Shown here: in pieces, positions 9,361 through 19,239 of the stretch
How positions within the stretch are numbered: the stretch's first letter is position 1
How the letters are laid out: every line of letters begins with the position of its first letter
Source of the DNA: [Clostridium] clostridioforme AGR2157
GTDB taxonomy: Bacteria; Bacillota; Clostridia; Lachnospirales; Lachnospiraceae
Reading direction: 5' to 3'
NCBI RefSeq assembly: GCF_000424325.1
Contig: NZ_AUJR01000020.1
Span: 25,206 to 89,205 of the forward strand
Length of the DNA: 64,000 bases
Notes under the pieces: generated by a model
Seen by the model: the letters and a program-made list of their open reading frames with translations, nothing else
Database searches by the model: none
What the model was told of the DNA's origin: nothing
Position numbers and translations under genes: made by a program

Positions 9361-10446
9361 TCATCCAATCCGTCCCGCAATCAAATCACCCATTTTGCAG
9401 GTGCCCACCTTGACGCATCCCTCCGACATAATGTCCCCGGTGCGGTATCCTTCGGTCAGAACAGCCTGTACAGCCTGCTCAATGGCATCTGCCTCCCGGT
9501 CCAAATCAAAGGAATAGCGCAGCAGCATGGCTGCCGAAAGGATGGTGGCAATGGGGTTGGCCATATCCTTACCCGCAATGTCGGGAGCAGAGCCATGGCT
9601 GGGCTCATAGAGACCAAACCTGCTCTCATTCATGCTGGCGGAGGACAGCATTCCGATAGAGCCTGTAATCATGCTGGCCTCATCCGAAAGGATGTCCCCA
9701 AACATATTCTCCGTAAGAATCACATCAAACTGACCGGGATTCATGACCAGCTGCATGGCACAATTGTCCACCAGCATGTGGGACAGCTCCACTTCCGGGT
9801 AATCCCCGGCCACTTCCTCTACCACCCTCCTCCACAATCTGGAGGAATCAAGGACATTGGCCTTATCCACGCTGGTCACTTTCTTCCTGCGCTTCATGGC
9901 AATATCAAACGCCTTAACGGCAATCCTTCTGATTTCCTTTTCATTATATGTAAGTGTGTCCACGGCTGTCATGACGCCGTCCACTTCCCTTGTATACCTG
10001 TCCCCAAAATAAAGACCGCCGGTAAGCTCCCTCATAATGACCATATCAAAGCCATCCCCTATAATATCCTTCTTCAGAGGGCAGGCCTCAGCCAATTCCT
10101 TATAAAGATAAGCCGGCCTGATATTAGCAAAGAGCCCCAGCCCCTTGCGGATAGCCAGAAGTCCCGCCTCCGGCCTGAGGTTGGGAGCCACATCATACCA
10201 CCGTGAGTTTCCCACATCTCCGCCCACGGCCCCCAGAAGCACCGCATCGCTCTTTCTGGCCGTCTCCAGAGCTTCCTCTGTAAGCGGAACCCCATACGCA
10301 TCAATGGAGCACCCCCCCATCAGAATCTCGGTATAATCAAACGAATGGCCGTACACCTTTCCCACCTGGTCCAGCACCTTCCTGGCCTCTCTCACAATCT
10401 CCGGTCCAATCCCATCACCCGGAATCACAGTCACATTATAATTCAT
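9361..10446 (-). CDS. leuB: 3-isopropylmalate dehydrogenase
   Basis: A 361-residue NAD-dependent oxidative decarboxylase of leucine synthesis. Family marks include the N-terminal [11 protein letters not shown], the [11 protein letters not shown] loop and the C-terminal [13 protein letters not shown] segment. It starts after AGGGGAG. It is the first gene of the leuB-ilvD-ilvB block; leuA, leuC, leuD and ilvC are not in this window. Confidence 0.96.
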   Translation of the reverse strand: MNYNVTVIPGDGIGPEIVREARKVLDQVGKVYGHSFDYTEILMGGCSIDAYGVPLTEEALETARKSDAVLLGAVGGDVGNSRWYDVAPNLRPEAGLLAIRKGLGLFANIRPAYLYKELAEACPLKKDIIGDGFDMVIMRELTGGLYFGDRYTREVDGVMTAVDTLTYNEKEIRRIAVKAFDIAMKRRKKVTSVDKANVLDSSRLWRRVVEEVAGDYPEVELSHMLVDNCAMQLVMNPGQFDVILTENMFGDILSDEASMITGSIGMLSSASMNESRFGLYEPSHGSAPDIAGKDMANPIATILSAAMLLRYSFDLDREADAIEQAVQAVLTEGYRTGDIMSEGCVKVGTCKMGDLIAGRIG

Positions 10447-10513
10447 GATGCATGTCTCCCCTATTTTCTATTCTTTGTGGTTATATTTATCCGCAATAAA
10501 ACGATTTCTTTCA

Positions 10514-10542
10514 ATCATATATCATTTGAAAAGGTATTTCAA
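10514..10542 (-). promoter_or_regulatory. leuB promoter
   Basis: Minus-strand -35 TTGAAA (10537-10542) and -10 TATGAT (10514-10519) are 17 bases apart, about 70 bases before the leuB start. I see no T-box or leader peptide, so regulation is probably by a protein such as CodY, but no site is clear enough to name. Confidence 0.55.
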
Positions 10543-10655
10543 CCTTTCCGGCAGAATTTCGCCATAGTGAAATATACAAGTTTGGAATTATTATCATGAC
10601 TGGAAGTTATGGAAGAACCGCAAACAGCCTGCCTCCTATTGCCTATCTCCGGCTC

Positions 10656-11288
10656 CTATGCCTCCCTGACCAGACAATACTGTCTCAACGCAAAATGCTT
10701 TTCCATCACGCCAAAGACCTTAAACCCAAAATGCTCATACAGAGGCACATTATCCGGATTATGGGTTTCCAGCGATATCATGAGCTTGTGCTGGTCAGCA
10801 TAACGGATGACCTCACCTAACAGCAGGGCTGCCAGGCCGTGATGCTGCATATCCGGCCGGACAGCCAGGTAAATAATGTGTATCCGTTCCGTCTGGTGGA
10901 GCTGGGCCGTCCATCTGGAGTTGAGGTAATCCTTGCCCAGCATGAACTTCCACAGAGTCTTAAGGCTGGGGTCCTCCTTAATCAGGAACTCATCGGTCCT
11001 AAGAGAAGCCCATGCCTCTGCCAGATAATAGGTCAGCGGGTTATATGGCTCGGTTTCATCGGAAACAACCAGCAGGGAATTCATCTCAGGGCTGTCTGAG
11101 TATATCTCGCAGGTCTCATAGAATTCTGTCAGGTCACAGGCAAACAGCTCCGGCAGAAGCCGTTTCCTTATCTCCTCATCCGGGATCAGTTTACAGTATA
11201 ACGGGTCGTGTTCAAAACACCCGGTCAGCAGTTTCTCCAATCTGGGCAAGTCCTCCTCCTTAACCCGGTATAATTGTCGGCTTTCCAT
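10656..11288 (-). CDS. GNAT family N-acetyltransferase
   Basis: A 210-residue acetyl-CoA dependent acetyltransferase. Motif A of the fold is visible as LAVRPDMQHHGLAALLL (141-157), with the usual pyrophosphate-binding G-L-A pattern, followed by motif B ending in YEHFGFKVFG. It begins eight bases downstream of the M28 peptidase gene on the same strand, so the two are cotranscribed. The substrate is unknown. Confidence 0.85.
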   Translation of the reverse strand: MESRQLYRVKEEDLPRLEKLLTGCFEHDPLYCKLIPDEEIRKRLLPELFACDLTEFYETCEIYSDSPEMNSLLVVSDETEPYNPLTYYLAEAWASLRTDEFLIKEDPSLKTLWKFMLGKDYLNSRWTAQLHQTERIHIIYLAVRPDMQHHGLAALLLGEVIRYADQHKLMISLETHNPDNVPLYEHFGFKVFGVMEKHFALRQYCLVREA

Positions 11289-11295
11289 CTCTCAT

Positions 11296-13395
11296 TTACT
11301 CCTCCTGTATCTTACTCTCATTTGTATCTAAGTCCTTATTTATTTCAGAAGCCCATTGAACTGCCTGCCGGATTGCCTCCAGGAGTTTGCCGGCGGATGT
11401 AATCATGTACCGGATGTCATCCTCATAGCAGCCAAGCTGGTTTTCCCGCGCCCTGACAAGGACATCATATTCCTCCCGGGTATCCGGGTTTTCTTCCCGC
11501 GCCTTGGCCTTCAGGCTCTCAACCAGGCTAAACAGGTTCTGGTGATGGACAATCCTTCCCGCCCCCCATTTAAGCCGGTCAGAAGGCTGGTTCAGGACGT
11601 ATTCCGTAAAATAGGTATAGACCTCCTCCTCAAACAAAAGCGCGTAGCGGTTGTTGTCTATGGTATAGACAGCCTCCAGGGCTCCGGTCAGGTCATGCTT
11701 TTCAAGACAGGCAATGGCCCTGTCCATGGCCCTTACATTTTCCTGGACCGCCTGCTGGGGAAAGAGCACATCATCGTGCCAGCTCAGCCGGACAAAATAA
11801 TCCTGTTCCTTTTTAAAGATGCGCAGGAGTTCCCGGTTAAACGGCCGGCACCCCGCTGCCAGTTCATCGGCTTTCTCTTCCTCGCCGCGGTCCAGAAGCC
11901 GTCCGTATATCCTGTTTATTTCCCTTATTTTTCCATAAAGGGCTTCTCCTGCTTCGATTCCCTGGTCCAAAACCAAACGCAGCCCCGGCAGATCGGCTCC
12001 CGCCCCGCGGCAGACGCTGCCGTCAATGCTGGCCGCTGCGCCCTCAAACAGTCTTGCAAAATTCATGGGCACTGCCGCTGTCCTGTCAAAAGCCAGGACA
12101 AGGCCGGCGTACATCTCATGGTGGAACCGGTACACCGGTTCCTGGTAAAAGTTTTCATTGTCATACTGGGAATGGTAATGGGTCTCCATAAATTCCCCTG
12201 CGCTGAAATCATTGACCATGGACGGAATTCCCCCGATAGCCATGGAAAAATCATCCGACCAAGTCTGTATGGGGCTCAGCACTTCCACCCCCTCCGGATA
12301 TGGCTGGCAGGTAAAAAAACCGGCTGGCGAACCGGTTATAAATTCCTCCAGGAAATCCGTGAACTCATACACGCACCGCACAGCATCCTTCCTGCCATGG
12401 GCATGGGCAGGCAGTTCGAAGTTCAGATCCGCAATAACCTTTCCCGCCCAGTCAGGCCTGGCTGTAAATACCTGCTCATAGGCGCCGGCGGACCAGTCGT
12501 ATTTGGAATTCACCACTCCCCACTCCTCCGCAGCCATGGCGCAGAACACAAGTGTCTTTCTGGGCTTATATCCTGACCGCAGCACGGCTCTGGCTATGCC
12601 AAGCATCATGGCCACCGCGGCATTGTCGTCCTGAAATCCGCTGAAATAGGAGTCGTAATGGGCCGACAGCAGAATCATTCCTTCCTCTGTCCCCGGTATG
12701 GTTCCTATGATATTATAAGTCTCCTGATCCTTAAGCACCGTGGATGAGGCGTCCAGGCGCACCCGCACCTGATTTTCCTTCCCCATGGACGCCTTCAGCA
12801 CACCAGCGTCCGCCCGGGACATGGAAAAGGCAGGGGCGTCAGCCGGCCCTGCTATGTCCTGGGCGTTAAGGGCCGTGTCGTTTATCTCCCCATACCCCCG
12901 CTCCTGGACAGCAATCAGGGCAGCTGCCCCTTTGAGCCGGGCCTGGTATACGGGAAAATTGATCCACCACTCATCCCTCTGGTTGATATCGATGAGAACC
13001 AGCTTTCCGGCCACATCCACCTGTCTGTAATCTGCCGCCGTCCCCTTTCCCAGGTATACCAGGCTGAATTCCCGAAATCCGCCGGTATGGAAATCTGTCT
13101 GGTAAGCACCCAATTGAAACTCGTGCTCCCTGCCCCGGCTGTCTGTAAAAAGCATGACTGCCTTCTCAAACTCCCAGCTGTCCACGGATATCCTGTCCTT
13201 ATGTACGTCCGCAAGCCCCAGGGACTCCATTTCCCGGACCAGCATCCCGCCTGTCTCAAACTCCGCCCTTGACCCGGCGGTTCTGTATCCCAGCACCGGG
13301 TTGGTGCGGTACTGCTCCATCCGCTTAGCCAGATCATAGGAATATCCTGTGTCTGTTTCCATGCAGATTCTCTTTCTCCACTCTTCCTCATTCAT
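11296..13395 (-). CDS. M28 family zinc aminopeptidase-like protein
   Basis: A 699-residue peptidase of the M28 family. A PA-like insert runs over about residues 110-210. The zinc site is visible: His246 and Asp248 in SAHYDSY, Asp257 in GFQDDNAA, and Glu290-Glu291 in AAEEWG. A further ETHYHSQYD near residue 420 supplies the last histidine. There is no signal peptide, so it probably works in the cytosol. The last 250 residues are helical and unlike a minimal M28 enzyme. It is cotranscribed with the downstream GNAT gene. Confidence 0.85.
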   Translation of the reverse strand: MNEEEWRKRICMETDTGYSYDLAKRMEQYRTNPVLGYRTAGSRAEFETGGMLVREMESLGLADVHKDRISVDSWEFEKAVMLFTDSRGREHEFQLGAYQTDFHTGGFREFSLVYLGKGTAADYRQVDVAGKLVLIDINQRDEWWINFPVYQARLKGAAALIAVQERGYGEINDTALNAQDIAGPADAPAFSMSRADAGVLKASMGKENQVRVRLDASSTVLKDQETYNIIGTIPGTEEGMILLSAHYDSYFSGFQDDNAAVAMMLGIARAVLRSGYKPRKTLVFCAMAAEEWGVVNSKYDWSAGAYEQVFTARPDWAGKVIADLNFELPAHAHGRKDAVRCVYEFTDFLEEFITGSPAGFFTCQPYPEGVEVLSPIQTWSDDFSMAIGGIPSMVNDFSAGEFMETHYHSQYDNENFYQEPVYRFHHEMYAGLVLAFDRTAAVPMNFARLFEGAAASIDGSVCRGAGADLPGLRLVLDQGIEAGEALYGKIREINRIYGRLLDRGEEEKADELAAGCRPFNRELLRIFKKEQDYFVRLSWHDDVLFPQQAVQENVRAMDRAIACLEKHDLTGALEAVYTIDNNRYALLFEEEVYTYFTEYVLNQPSDRLKWGAGRIVHHQNLFSLVESLKAKAREENPDTREEYDVLVRARENQLGCYEDDIRYMITSAGKLLEAIRQAVQWASEINKDLDTNESKIQEE

Positions 13396-13416
13396 GACAC
13401 ATCACCTCAAAAATAG

Positions 13417-13446
13417 CTGTAGGAGTACATTCCTATACTCCTACAG
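13417..13446 (-). terminator. Terminator after the cell-wall-binding gene
   Basis: An 11-base perfect stem, CTGTAGGAGTA and TACTCCTACAG, with a short loop. On the minus strand it is followed by CTATTTTTG. It separates the gene at 13473-14444 from the M28 gene. Confidence 0.7.
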
Positions 13447-13472
13447 CATCCTGTATTCCATGTTCAGTTGTG

Positions 13473-14444
13473 TTACTGGTTAATCTTTGCCCCGTCATCC
13501 CCTACCCAGTAGGAATCCGGTGTCAGACAGTTGGTCAGCATCTCGCCGTTGTCGGAGCAGTAATACTCCTTACCGTCCCACTGTACCCATCCGGTCACCA
13601 TGTAGCCCTGTGCGTCAAAGAAATACCACTTATCTCCTATCTGCTGCCAGCTGTTGGCCGGATAGCTGCCGTCCGCGTTGCGGTACCACCATCTGCCGTT
13701 CTCCGGGGTCTGTACCCATTCTCCGTTACCTCCCGTGGGATTCTCCCTGAACTGGGCCGCCTTTTCCTCCGGTATGTAGGTGCTGGGAGATTCCGCCCAG
13801 TCTCCTTTTTCCTTGCTGTCGAATTTGCTTACAGGCCTCACCTTGACCGTGTAGGCCGTATCGCCCTTCTGCAGGCGCTCACGGCAGTTGCATGTATTGG
13901 TGCCCACTGTCATGACAGCGCCCACTGCCTTGTCGTCCCTGTACACACGCACCTCATAGCTGCCCGCTGCCGGTATGGCGTCCCAGGTGGCTATGCCGTC
14001 CTCTGTGAGGACCACGTTCGTCAAAGCATGAAGGGAGGTGTTCAGGGCCTGGAGCTCCACTTCCATCAGCAGGGTGGTGCTGGAATCCTCCCTCTTGGAA
14101 TTTTTGAACTCAGCTCCGCCTTTTATGATCACCTTATCCTTTGGAAGGGACTGGAAATAATAATCATCGTTGGCTGTGAGGGTAATCTGGATTCTGGGTA
14201 TGGTGTCCTCCCTCCATTCCACATCGTCATTCAGAATTTCATAGCCATCCACAGAGTACTTGTTGCTGCTGGTCTCAATCTCTATCAGCTCGTCTCCGAA
14301 ATCCGTATCCGGCTTTATCTCTGCTTTTATTGTCAGGTTTATGGACTTAATGGGTTTACGGCTGGCGCCGTATGCAGGAAACACCATCAGGGCAGCCAGT
14401 ACTCCTGCCGCAGCCATCATTAATCTCCGCTTCATGTGCAGCAT
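13473..14444 (-). CDS. Secreted protein with C-terminal cell-wall-binding repeats
   Basis: A 323-residue exported protein. A signal peptide covers about residues 4-27 and ends at the AYGA cleavage region. The middle is a low-similarity beta-rich region with an FN3-like stretch (AIPAAGSYEVRVYRDD). The last 80 residues carry choline-binding-type repeats, with W-W-Y-R, NSWQQIGDKWYFFD and TGWVQWDGKEYY blocks, which attach proteins to the cell wall. Start is at 14444 because AAGGAGG is nine bases upstream. No enzymatic domain is recognised; an adhesion or wall role is likely. Confidence 0.85.
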   Translation of the reverse strand: MLHMKRRLMMAAAGVLAALMVFPAYGASRKPIKSINLTIKAEIKPDTDFGDELIEIETSSNKYSVDGYEILNDDVEWREDTIPRIQITLTANDDYYFQSLPKDKVIIKGGAEFKNSKREDSSTTLLMEVELQALNTSLHALTNVVLTEDGIATWDAIPAAGSYEVRVYRDDKAVGAVMTVGTNTCNCRERLQKGDTAYTVKVRPVSKFDSKEKGDWAESPSTYIPEEKAAQFRENPTGGNGEWVQTPENGRWWYRNADGSYPANSWQQIGDKWYFFDAQGYMVTGWVQWDGKEYYCSDNGEMLTNCLTPDSYWVGDDGAKINQ

Positions 14445-14528
14445 ATTATGATTCCTCCTTTTTCCGTTCCTGGTATAACCCTACTTTATCCAGTTTTGCC
14501 TGCTGTGTCAATATACATTTCCTTAAGA

Positions 14529-14683
14529 TTCTCTGGCTGAAGATTCTACGGCTATCATAATTCTCCACGAACATGGATACAAATCCTCCTTCGGCATCCG
14601 GAACACCAGATAGGAGACCCGGGCACCATGTCCAATCAGCCTTGGGTCAAGGGCCGGATGGCCGTTGGCCATCCTCCTGATGA
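14529..14683 (-). other. Intergenic stretch with a possible 51-residue gene scrap
   Basis: Between the wall protein and the LysR gene (14445-14806) one minus-strand reading, MANGHPALDPRLIG onward, looks protein-like for about 51 residues. Its start overlaps an AGGAGG too closely to be used. A GGATGGCC-GTT-GGCCATCC hairpin lies over its beginning. I do not recognise it; it may be a remnant. Confidence 0.25.
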
Positions 14684-14806
14684 AAAAACAGGCCGTTTAA
14701 TTCCCAGTTTATACACAATGCAGATCACATATATTCTAGCATGATACATGGATGGTACAATCTCTTTTTCTTTAAACAGTTATTTACCAAACCTATACTT
14801 CCCGGA

Positions 14807-15709
14807 TTAATCAGGCGCTCCTGACAGATAGGAGGTCACCTGTGGTATTGTCTCCAGCTTTTTATGAAGGAGCTTTAAAAAAAGGGAGACGGTCTCCGTC
14901 TGCTTGCACGTTTTTTTCAGATAATATATAATCCGGTCCGGCGGCGGCGAGGACAGGTAGTGAATCGAGACATGGCTGCCAACGATTTTATCCGCCACGG
15001 ACGCAGGGACAATAGCCCAGGTATCTTTCCAGAGCAGGGCATGTTCCAGCAAATCCATCTGATCCAGCGATACTTCGAATTCCGGCCTGGAGCGGAACCA
15101 GTAATCATGCCATGCATCGTACTCAGGGTTCCACGGAAGCAGGATTTCCTGACTGGGTTTCAGCATAGCAGGAGAAACCGAGTCAGGATAATTGCAACTG
15201 TTGTTTGCAACGAAGACCATTGGCTCAAAAAAGGCGGGAATCGTCTCCACATTCTTATAATACATATGGTCCGAAATAAAAGCGATGTCAATCAGCCCAC
15301 TGTCTATATACTGATAGGCTTCATAGGAATGGTAGTTGTGAAAGCAGATGCTCACTTGAGGATACTGCTGTGAGAATTGTTCAAAAACATCCGGCAGAAT
15401 ATAACTGCTCACGCTTCCCACAGAGGACAGATTTAGGATTCTGGGGCTGTTAAGCCGTTTGATTTCCTGGGCTTCCTGCCATACGCCAAGCCATTTGTGG
15501 GCGACAGCAATGAATGCTTCTCCCTGCTTTGTCAGGACAATATTACGCTTTCCCCTGTTTCGTTCAAATAACGGATATCCCAGTTCTGCTTCTAAGACTT
15601 TGATTCTCCGGCTGAGTGCCGGCTGGGTCACATACAAATTCTGCGCGGCACAGGATATGGAGCCGGCCTTCAGTATCTCAAAAAATGCTTCAATTTCCAG
15701 ATGAGTCAT
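14807..15709 (-). CDS. LysR family transcriptional regulator
   Basis: A 300-residue regulator. The N-terminal helix-turn-helix shows the usual A-Q-N-L-Y-V-T-Q-P-A-L-S-R-R-I-K pattern near residues 23-40, followed by a periplasmic-binding-like effector domain. I prefer the ATG at 15709, eight bases after GAGGG, to one five codons earlier without a ribosome site. It is divergent from the MATE transporter at 15815, so it likely regulates that pump. Effector unknown. Confidence 0.9.
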   Translation of the reverse strand: MTHLEIEAFFEILKAGSISCAAQNLYVTQPALSRRIKVLEAELGYPLFERNRGKRNIVLTKQGEAFIAVAHKWLGVWQEAQEIKRLNSPRILNLSSVGSVSSYILPDVFEQFSQQYPQVSICFHNYHSYEAYQYIDSGLIDIAFISDHMYYKNVETIPAFFEPMVFVANNSCNYPDSVSPAMLKPSQEILLPWNPEYDAWHDYWFRSRPEFEVSLDQMDLLEHALLWKDTWAIVPASVADKIVGSHVSIHYLSSPPPDRIIYYLKKTCKQTETVSLFLKLLHKKLETIPQVTSYLSGAPD

Positions 15710-15814
15710 GGTTCTTTCCCTCATAATATAAAGTTCCGTTTATATATTATCGCATAATATGGCATTTTACAACTATTTTTCTTTGCGGTAAACTGTTATG
15801 CGGAGGTAACAACG

Positions 15815-17149
15815 ATGAATCTGACTGATGACTTAACAAACGGCATTATCTGGAAACAGTTGACTGCCCTGGCCCTGCCTTTGATATGGGGAAATATCCT
15901 GCAGCAGATGTATAACACCATTGATTCCTTTGTAGTGGGGCATTATATCGGAGAAACCGCCTTTGCAGCCGCGGGCGTTGCAGGCAGTGTCATGAACTTG
16001 TCTCTTTTTGTCATAAGCGGGTGCTGTAACGGGATTGCGATTATCATAGCGGAATTGTATGGACAAAAGAACTGGGATTTATTAAGGAAAGAAAGCTTTC
16101 TATCGCTTGCATTCGGGGGCGGCTTTACGATCATGCTGAGTATGTGCGGGATGCTGGCCTTGCAGCCTTTACTCAGAGGCATACAGACACCGGCAGAGGT
16201 TGCGGGGTTTGTACAGGAGTATCTGAGGATTATCTATTTGGGGCTGCCTGCGGTATTTCTTTATAACTGGTGTGCGGCCGTACTGCGCGGGGCAGGCGAT
16301 ACGGGAGCATCCCTTTGGATTCTCTTGCTTGCTATGGGGTTAAACACCATTCTTGACTTCCTCTTTGTCCTTTCCTTTGGCTTGGGGATGGCCGGCACTG
16401 CGTATGCTACCGTGGTTTCGCAGTTGTTCGCTGCTTTTATATGCCTGGGATATATGAAAAAACAGACTCCGAAACTGCTGTTTCATGCGAGAGATGTCTC
16501 TTTCCATTTTCCATTGTTTATGAGAACAATCATGTTGGGAACGATCTCTGCGCTCCATCAGTCAAGCCTCTATATCGGGAAACTGCTGGTACAGGGAACC
16601 GTAAATACCGGCGGAACCGGAATGATATCCGCCTACACCGCCACGGCGCGGATCGAAGGGTTTGCCAATTCCTTCGGAGACAGCGGCTGTACGGCAATTT
16701 CAATCTTCACGGCACAAAACCGCGGAGCCCACAAAAGAGTGAGGATAAGGCAGGGATTTTTGTGTGGATTACGGATGATGGCGGGCCTGGGGCTGGTATT
16801 GTCCATAACTATGTTTTTGACATCAGGACCTGCTGTGATCTTGTTGATGGGGGCGGCATCTGGTCCGGTTTTAAACCATGCCAGGTCTTATATGAACGTA
16901 ATATCCGTCTTTTATGTCCTCTGCTTCCTTGGTAATTCCTTTGTAGGCTTTTATCGCGGGCTTGGCATGGTACAGGTTCCGGTCTTTGGTACCATCCTGC
17001 ATATTTCGATCCGCGTAATTCTGTCCTATGTATTGATCAGGCATTGGGGGCTGGCGGCGGTTGCTTTTGCTACCGGAGCCGGATGGGCAGCGGTGGTGCT
17101 GTTCCAGTGGATACTGTACCGGAGAGTTACCACCGAGCCGGAAGCTTGA
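15815..17149 (+). CDS. MATE family multidrug/metabolite efflux transporter
   Basis: A 444-residue inner-membrane protein with about twelve hydrophobic helices arranged as two MatE repeats; the first repeat begins ALPLIWGNILQQMYNTIDSF, typical of the DinF/NorM-like group in Firmicutes. It would export organic cations or drugs using a Na+ or H+ gradient. It starts after CGGAGG. Its last 23 bases overlap the 3' end of the convergent secreted-protein gene. Confidence 0.92.
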   Translation: MNLTDDLTNGIIWKQLTALALPLIWGNILQQMYNTIDSFVVGHYIGETAFAAAGVAGSVMNLSLFVISGCCNGIAIIIAELYGQKNWDLLRKESFLSLAFGGGFTIMLSMCGMLALQPLLRGIQTPAEVAGFVQEYLRIIYLGLPAVFLYNWCAAVLRGAGDTGASLWILLLAMGLNTILDFLFVLSFGLGMAGTAYATVVSQLFAAFICLGYMKKQTPKLLFHARDVSFHFPLFMRTIMLGTISALHQSSLYIGKLLVQGTVNTGGTGMISAYTATARIEGFANSFGDSGCTAISIFTAQNRGAHKRVRIRQGFLCGLRMMAGLGLVLSITMFLTSGPAVILLMGAASGPVLNHARSYMNVISVFYVLCFLGNSFVGFYRGLGMVQVPVFGTILHISIRVILSYVLIRHWGLAAVAFATGAGWAAVVLFQWILYRRVTTEPEA

Positions 17150-17828
17150 CAATCCGCTGCACCGTATTCGCTTCATCCAGCCAGACTAGCAGCTTGTTAG
17201 ATTCTGAGATGATGCGGAAAGAGGAGAGTTCATTCATACCGTAGGATATGACGGGACAGTCTTTGGGAACCTGGTAAACGGTACCTGATGAAGAGACCAG
17301 GCACCAGCTTTCATCTTCCTGCCGCTCAAAGGCATCTGTGAGGATATAATCCGGGGCGCTGACGCCTTCTGGCATTTGGCTGATGATAATCTCGGCCGTG
17401 GTCTGGGGAGGCAGGCTTTCGGCCACCGTAGTCCGGATATCGGCATAAATCACATCCCCGGCCTTGATATCAGACAGCTCTGCCCGAAAGCCGCTCTCCC
17501 CGTTTACGAAACGGGTGTCATAGACGGAAGTGTGTAAAAGAATCTCTCCGCAATAAGTTTCCTCAGACTGGCTTTCTACCAGGATTTTCTCATCTTCTAC
17601 TTCTTTTACGATTGCCCGGATGCGCATGGTTTCCGTCTGCTCCGCTTCTATGCCGGGACCGTATGCTTCTTCAGCGCGGGTTTCGGAAACCAGAAGAACC
17701 GAAGACTGTGCCATGGCAATCCCCGAGTTTAAGATGGACATAATCCCTGTGCAGCAGAAAATAAAACCCAACTTTCTCTTAAACGTGTTTCCTGGCGGGA
17801 ACCAATCAATACTTCGTTTATTCTTCAT
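17127..17828 (-). CDS. Exported protein of unknown function
   Basis: A 233-residue protein I do not recognise. After a basic N-terminus (MKNKRSIDWF), a hydrophobic stretch at about 18-38 (GFIFCCTGIMSILNSGIAMA) looks like a signal peptide or anchor. The rest is beta-rich and acidic, with a segment of the type found in small secreted OB-like proteins (RIRAIVKEVEDEKILVES). The start at 17828 is chosen for AAAGGAG seven bases upstream over one fifteen codons earlier. Its 3' end overlaps the convergent MATE gene. Confidence 0.7.
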   Translation of the reverse strand: MKNKRSIDWFPPGNTFKRKLGFIFCCTGIMSILNSGIAMAQSSVLLVSETRAEEAYGPGIEAEQTETMRIRAIVKEVEDEKILVESQSEETYCGEILLHTSVYDTRFVNGESGFRAELSDIKAGDVIYADIRTTVAESLPPQTTAEIIISQMPEGVSAPDYILTDAFERQEDESWCLVSSSGTVYQVPKDCPVISYGMNELSSFRIISESNKLLVWLDEANTVQRIVKLPARW

Positions 17829-17897
17829 GACAGTCTCCTTTGTGAGTGATTTCTTTTTCCTGAACAGTTTCAATAAGGCATGGTCGCAATGATGGCT

Positions 17898-18262
17898 TTA
17901 TGCTTCCTGTGCTGCATCAATAATGGCATTTATCTCCTGATGGGTAAGAACCGGCGGAAGAGTGCACCCTTTATGGACGGGGGATATGCGGCGGTGCAGC
18001 GTGTGCGGTGCGCCCTTTGCGTCCAGCTCTAACCGGGCTATTTACTGCCCGGACTGGCGGAAGCGTATCACCCCCAGACAGACCGCCGAACGCATAAGGT
18101 AAATGCGGGCGAATGTGTCCGTGTGCAAAAAGGAAGCGGTAAGGAATTTATACCTTTACCCCCGGAAATGGCGTTCTATTGCGTAACAATCCAATCTCTG
18201 CACCCACGAAAAACCGGGGCGCGGTAGCTATCTGATGCTGACGCATCCCGGCTCTTTATAAA
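17898..18262. other. Gene-poor stretch with decayed coding scraps
   Basis: Two short protein-like readings remain. On the minus strand, 17898-17980 reads CTLPPVLTHQEINAIIDAAQ then stop. On the plus strand, 18040-18210 reads ECVRVQKGSGKEFIPLPPE and on to QSLHPRKTGAR before a stop. Neither has a start or ribosome site. They resemble debris of mobile-element genes at the edge of an AT-rich patch; identity is not established. Confidence 0.35.
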
Positions 18263-18268
18263 GAAACT

Positions 18269-18826
18269 CTAACATCCACTTGACTTAATTAACTTTCGAA
18301 CTTCACGAATTCTTCGAATAACAGCAGTTTCACTTTGTTCATATTGTCTTTGAAGTGTACGAATAAATACTATTTCATCCATTTTGGGAACACTATGATC
18401 ATATTTATAAAGCTCACTCACAATTTGCTCAAATGGCATAATATAAGCTGCTGTCATATAATTAGTTCTCTGCTCTTCGTGACTGTTGGTTTTTCCTTTC
18501 TTTTTTCTAAAAAAACACTCATCCACTTTGTTGCCATACCCAACATCAAATATATAATGAATAATCTCATGAATATACGCAAATTTATGTTTTTTTAGTT
18601 CTTTTCTTAGCCTAATTAGACCATAATAATTGCTGTCATCAATTGGAATGAGTTCTGCCTCGTTATCATCAGCCATATTTGTAACATATTCAACTTTTAG
18701 CCCTAATTTCCCGGACAAATCGTCATCATCAGCACTTAATTTTAACAAATATAACTTACTATTTCTTAGAGTATTTTCCATCTCTTCCATTTCTGCAACA
18801 GTAAAGTCTTTTTTTCTCCAAAGCAT
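18269..18826 (-). CDS. ImmA/IrrE family metallo-endopeptidase-like protein
   Basis: A 185-residue predicted zinc protease. The HEIIH motif at residues 86-90 gives the two His ligands, and EEQRTNYMTAAYIMP (118-132) is the downstream helix that carries the third ligand in this family. In known systems ImmA-type proteases cleave a repressor or antitoxin. Start is set at 18826 because AGGGGTG is six bases upstream. The gene is clearly richer in A+T than its neighbours, a sign of transfer. A small membrane-protein gene precedes it with a 23-base gap; no XRE repressor partner is adjacent. Confidence 0.8.
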   Translation of the reverse strand: MLWRKKDFTVAEMEEMENTLRNSKLYLLKLSADDDDLSGKLGLKVEYVTNMADDNEAELIPIDDSNYYGLIRLRKELKKHKFAYIHEIIHYIFDVGYGNKVDECFFRKKKGKTNSHEEQRTNYMTAAYIMPFEQIVSELYKYDHSVPKMDEIVFIRTLQRQYEQSETAVIRRIREVRKLIKSSGC

Positions 18827-18849
18827 AAATTCACCCCTATTCAATATGT

Positions 18850-19104
18850 TTAGACTAGCCATGGGCTAATCAAAACCGCCCTTTTTACTCGATTATATAT
18901 TTCAAAAGTCAAAAAAAGACCACAAACAAACAGTAAAATAGGGGCAACATAAGGAAGTATCGTATTATTATTTCCAACGCTGAGGGTTGCAAAAAAAATT
19001 GCAAGGAAGTCAAATATCAGTCGAATAACAAGCTTTGCATTTTGGGGAGAGTGTCCATTATATCTTCCATATGTATCATACGCACCAGAAACTACATCCC
19101 ACAT
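18850..19104 (-). CDS. Small two-helix membrane protein upstream of the ImmA-like gene
   Basis: An 84-residue protein with two predicted membrane helices (about 28-45 and 51-68) separated by a short loop. It is AT-rich like the protease gene that follows. No good ribosome site precedes the ATG, and a hairpin with a U-rich tail lies only some 20 bases upstream, so the true N-terminus may be lost. I do not recognise the family. Its position suggests a functional pair with the protease. Confidence 0.5.
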   Translation of the reverse strand: MWDVVSGAYDTYGRYNGHSPQNAKLVIRLIFDFLAIFFATLSVGNNNTILPYVAPILLFVCGLFLTFEIYNRVKRAVLISPWLV

Positions 19105-19120
19105 TGCATTTTACATATAA

Positions 19121-19150
19121 AAAATAAACCTGCACCAAAGACGCAGGTAC
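19121..19150 (-). terminator. Hairpin with U-rich tail ahead of the small membrane protein
   Basis: On the minus strand, ACCTGC and GCAGGT flank a loop and are followed by TTTATTTTTT. It could end transcription arriving from upstream or act as an attenuator for the two AT-rich genes. Confidence 0.45.
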
Positions 19151-19239
19151 CTTTCTACTTCAATAGGATTTACTTGTATGCCTATTATCTTCGGCACCCA
19201 TATTATTATATTGGCATTATATCATGTACTCTGCAGTCT

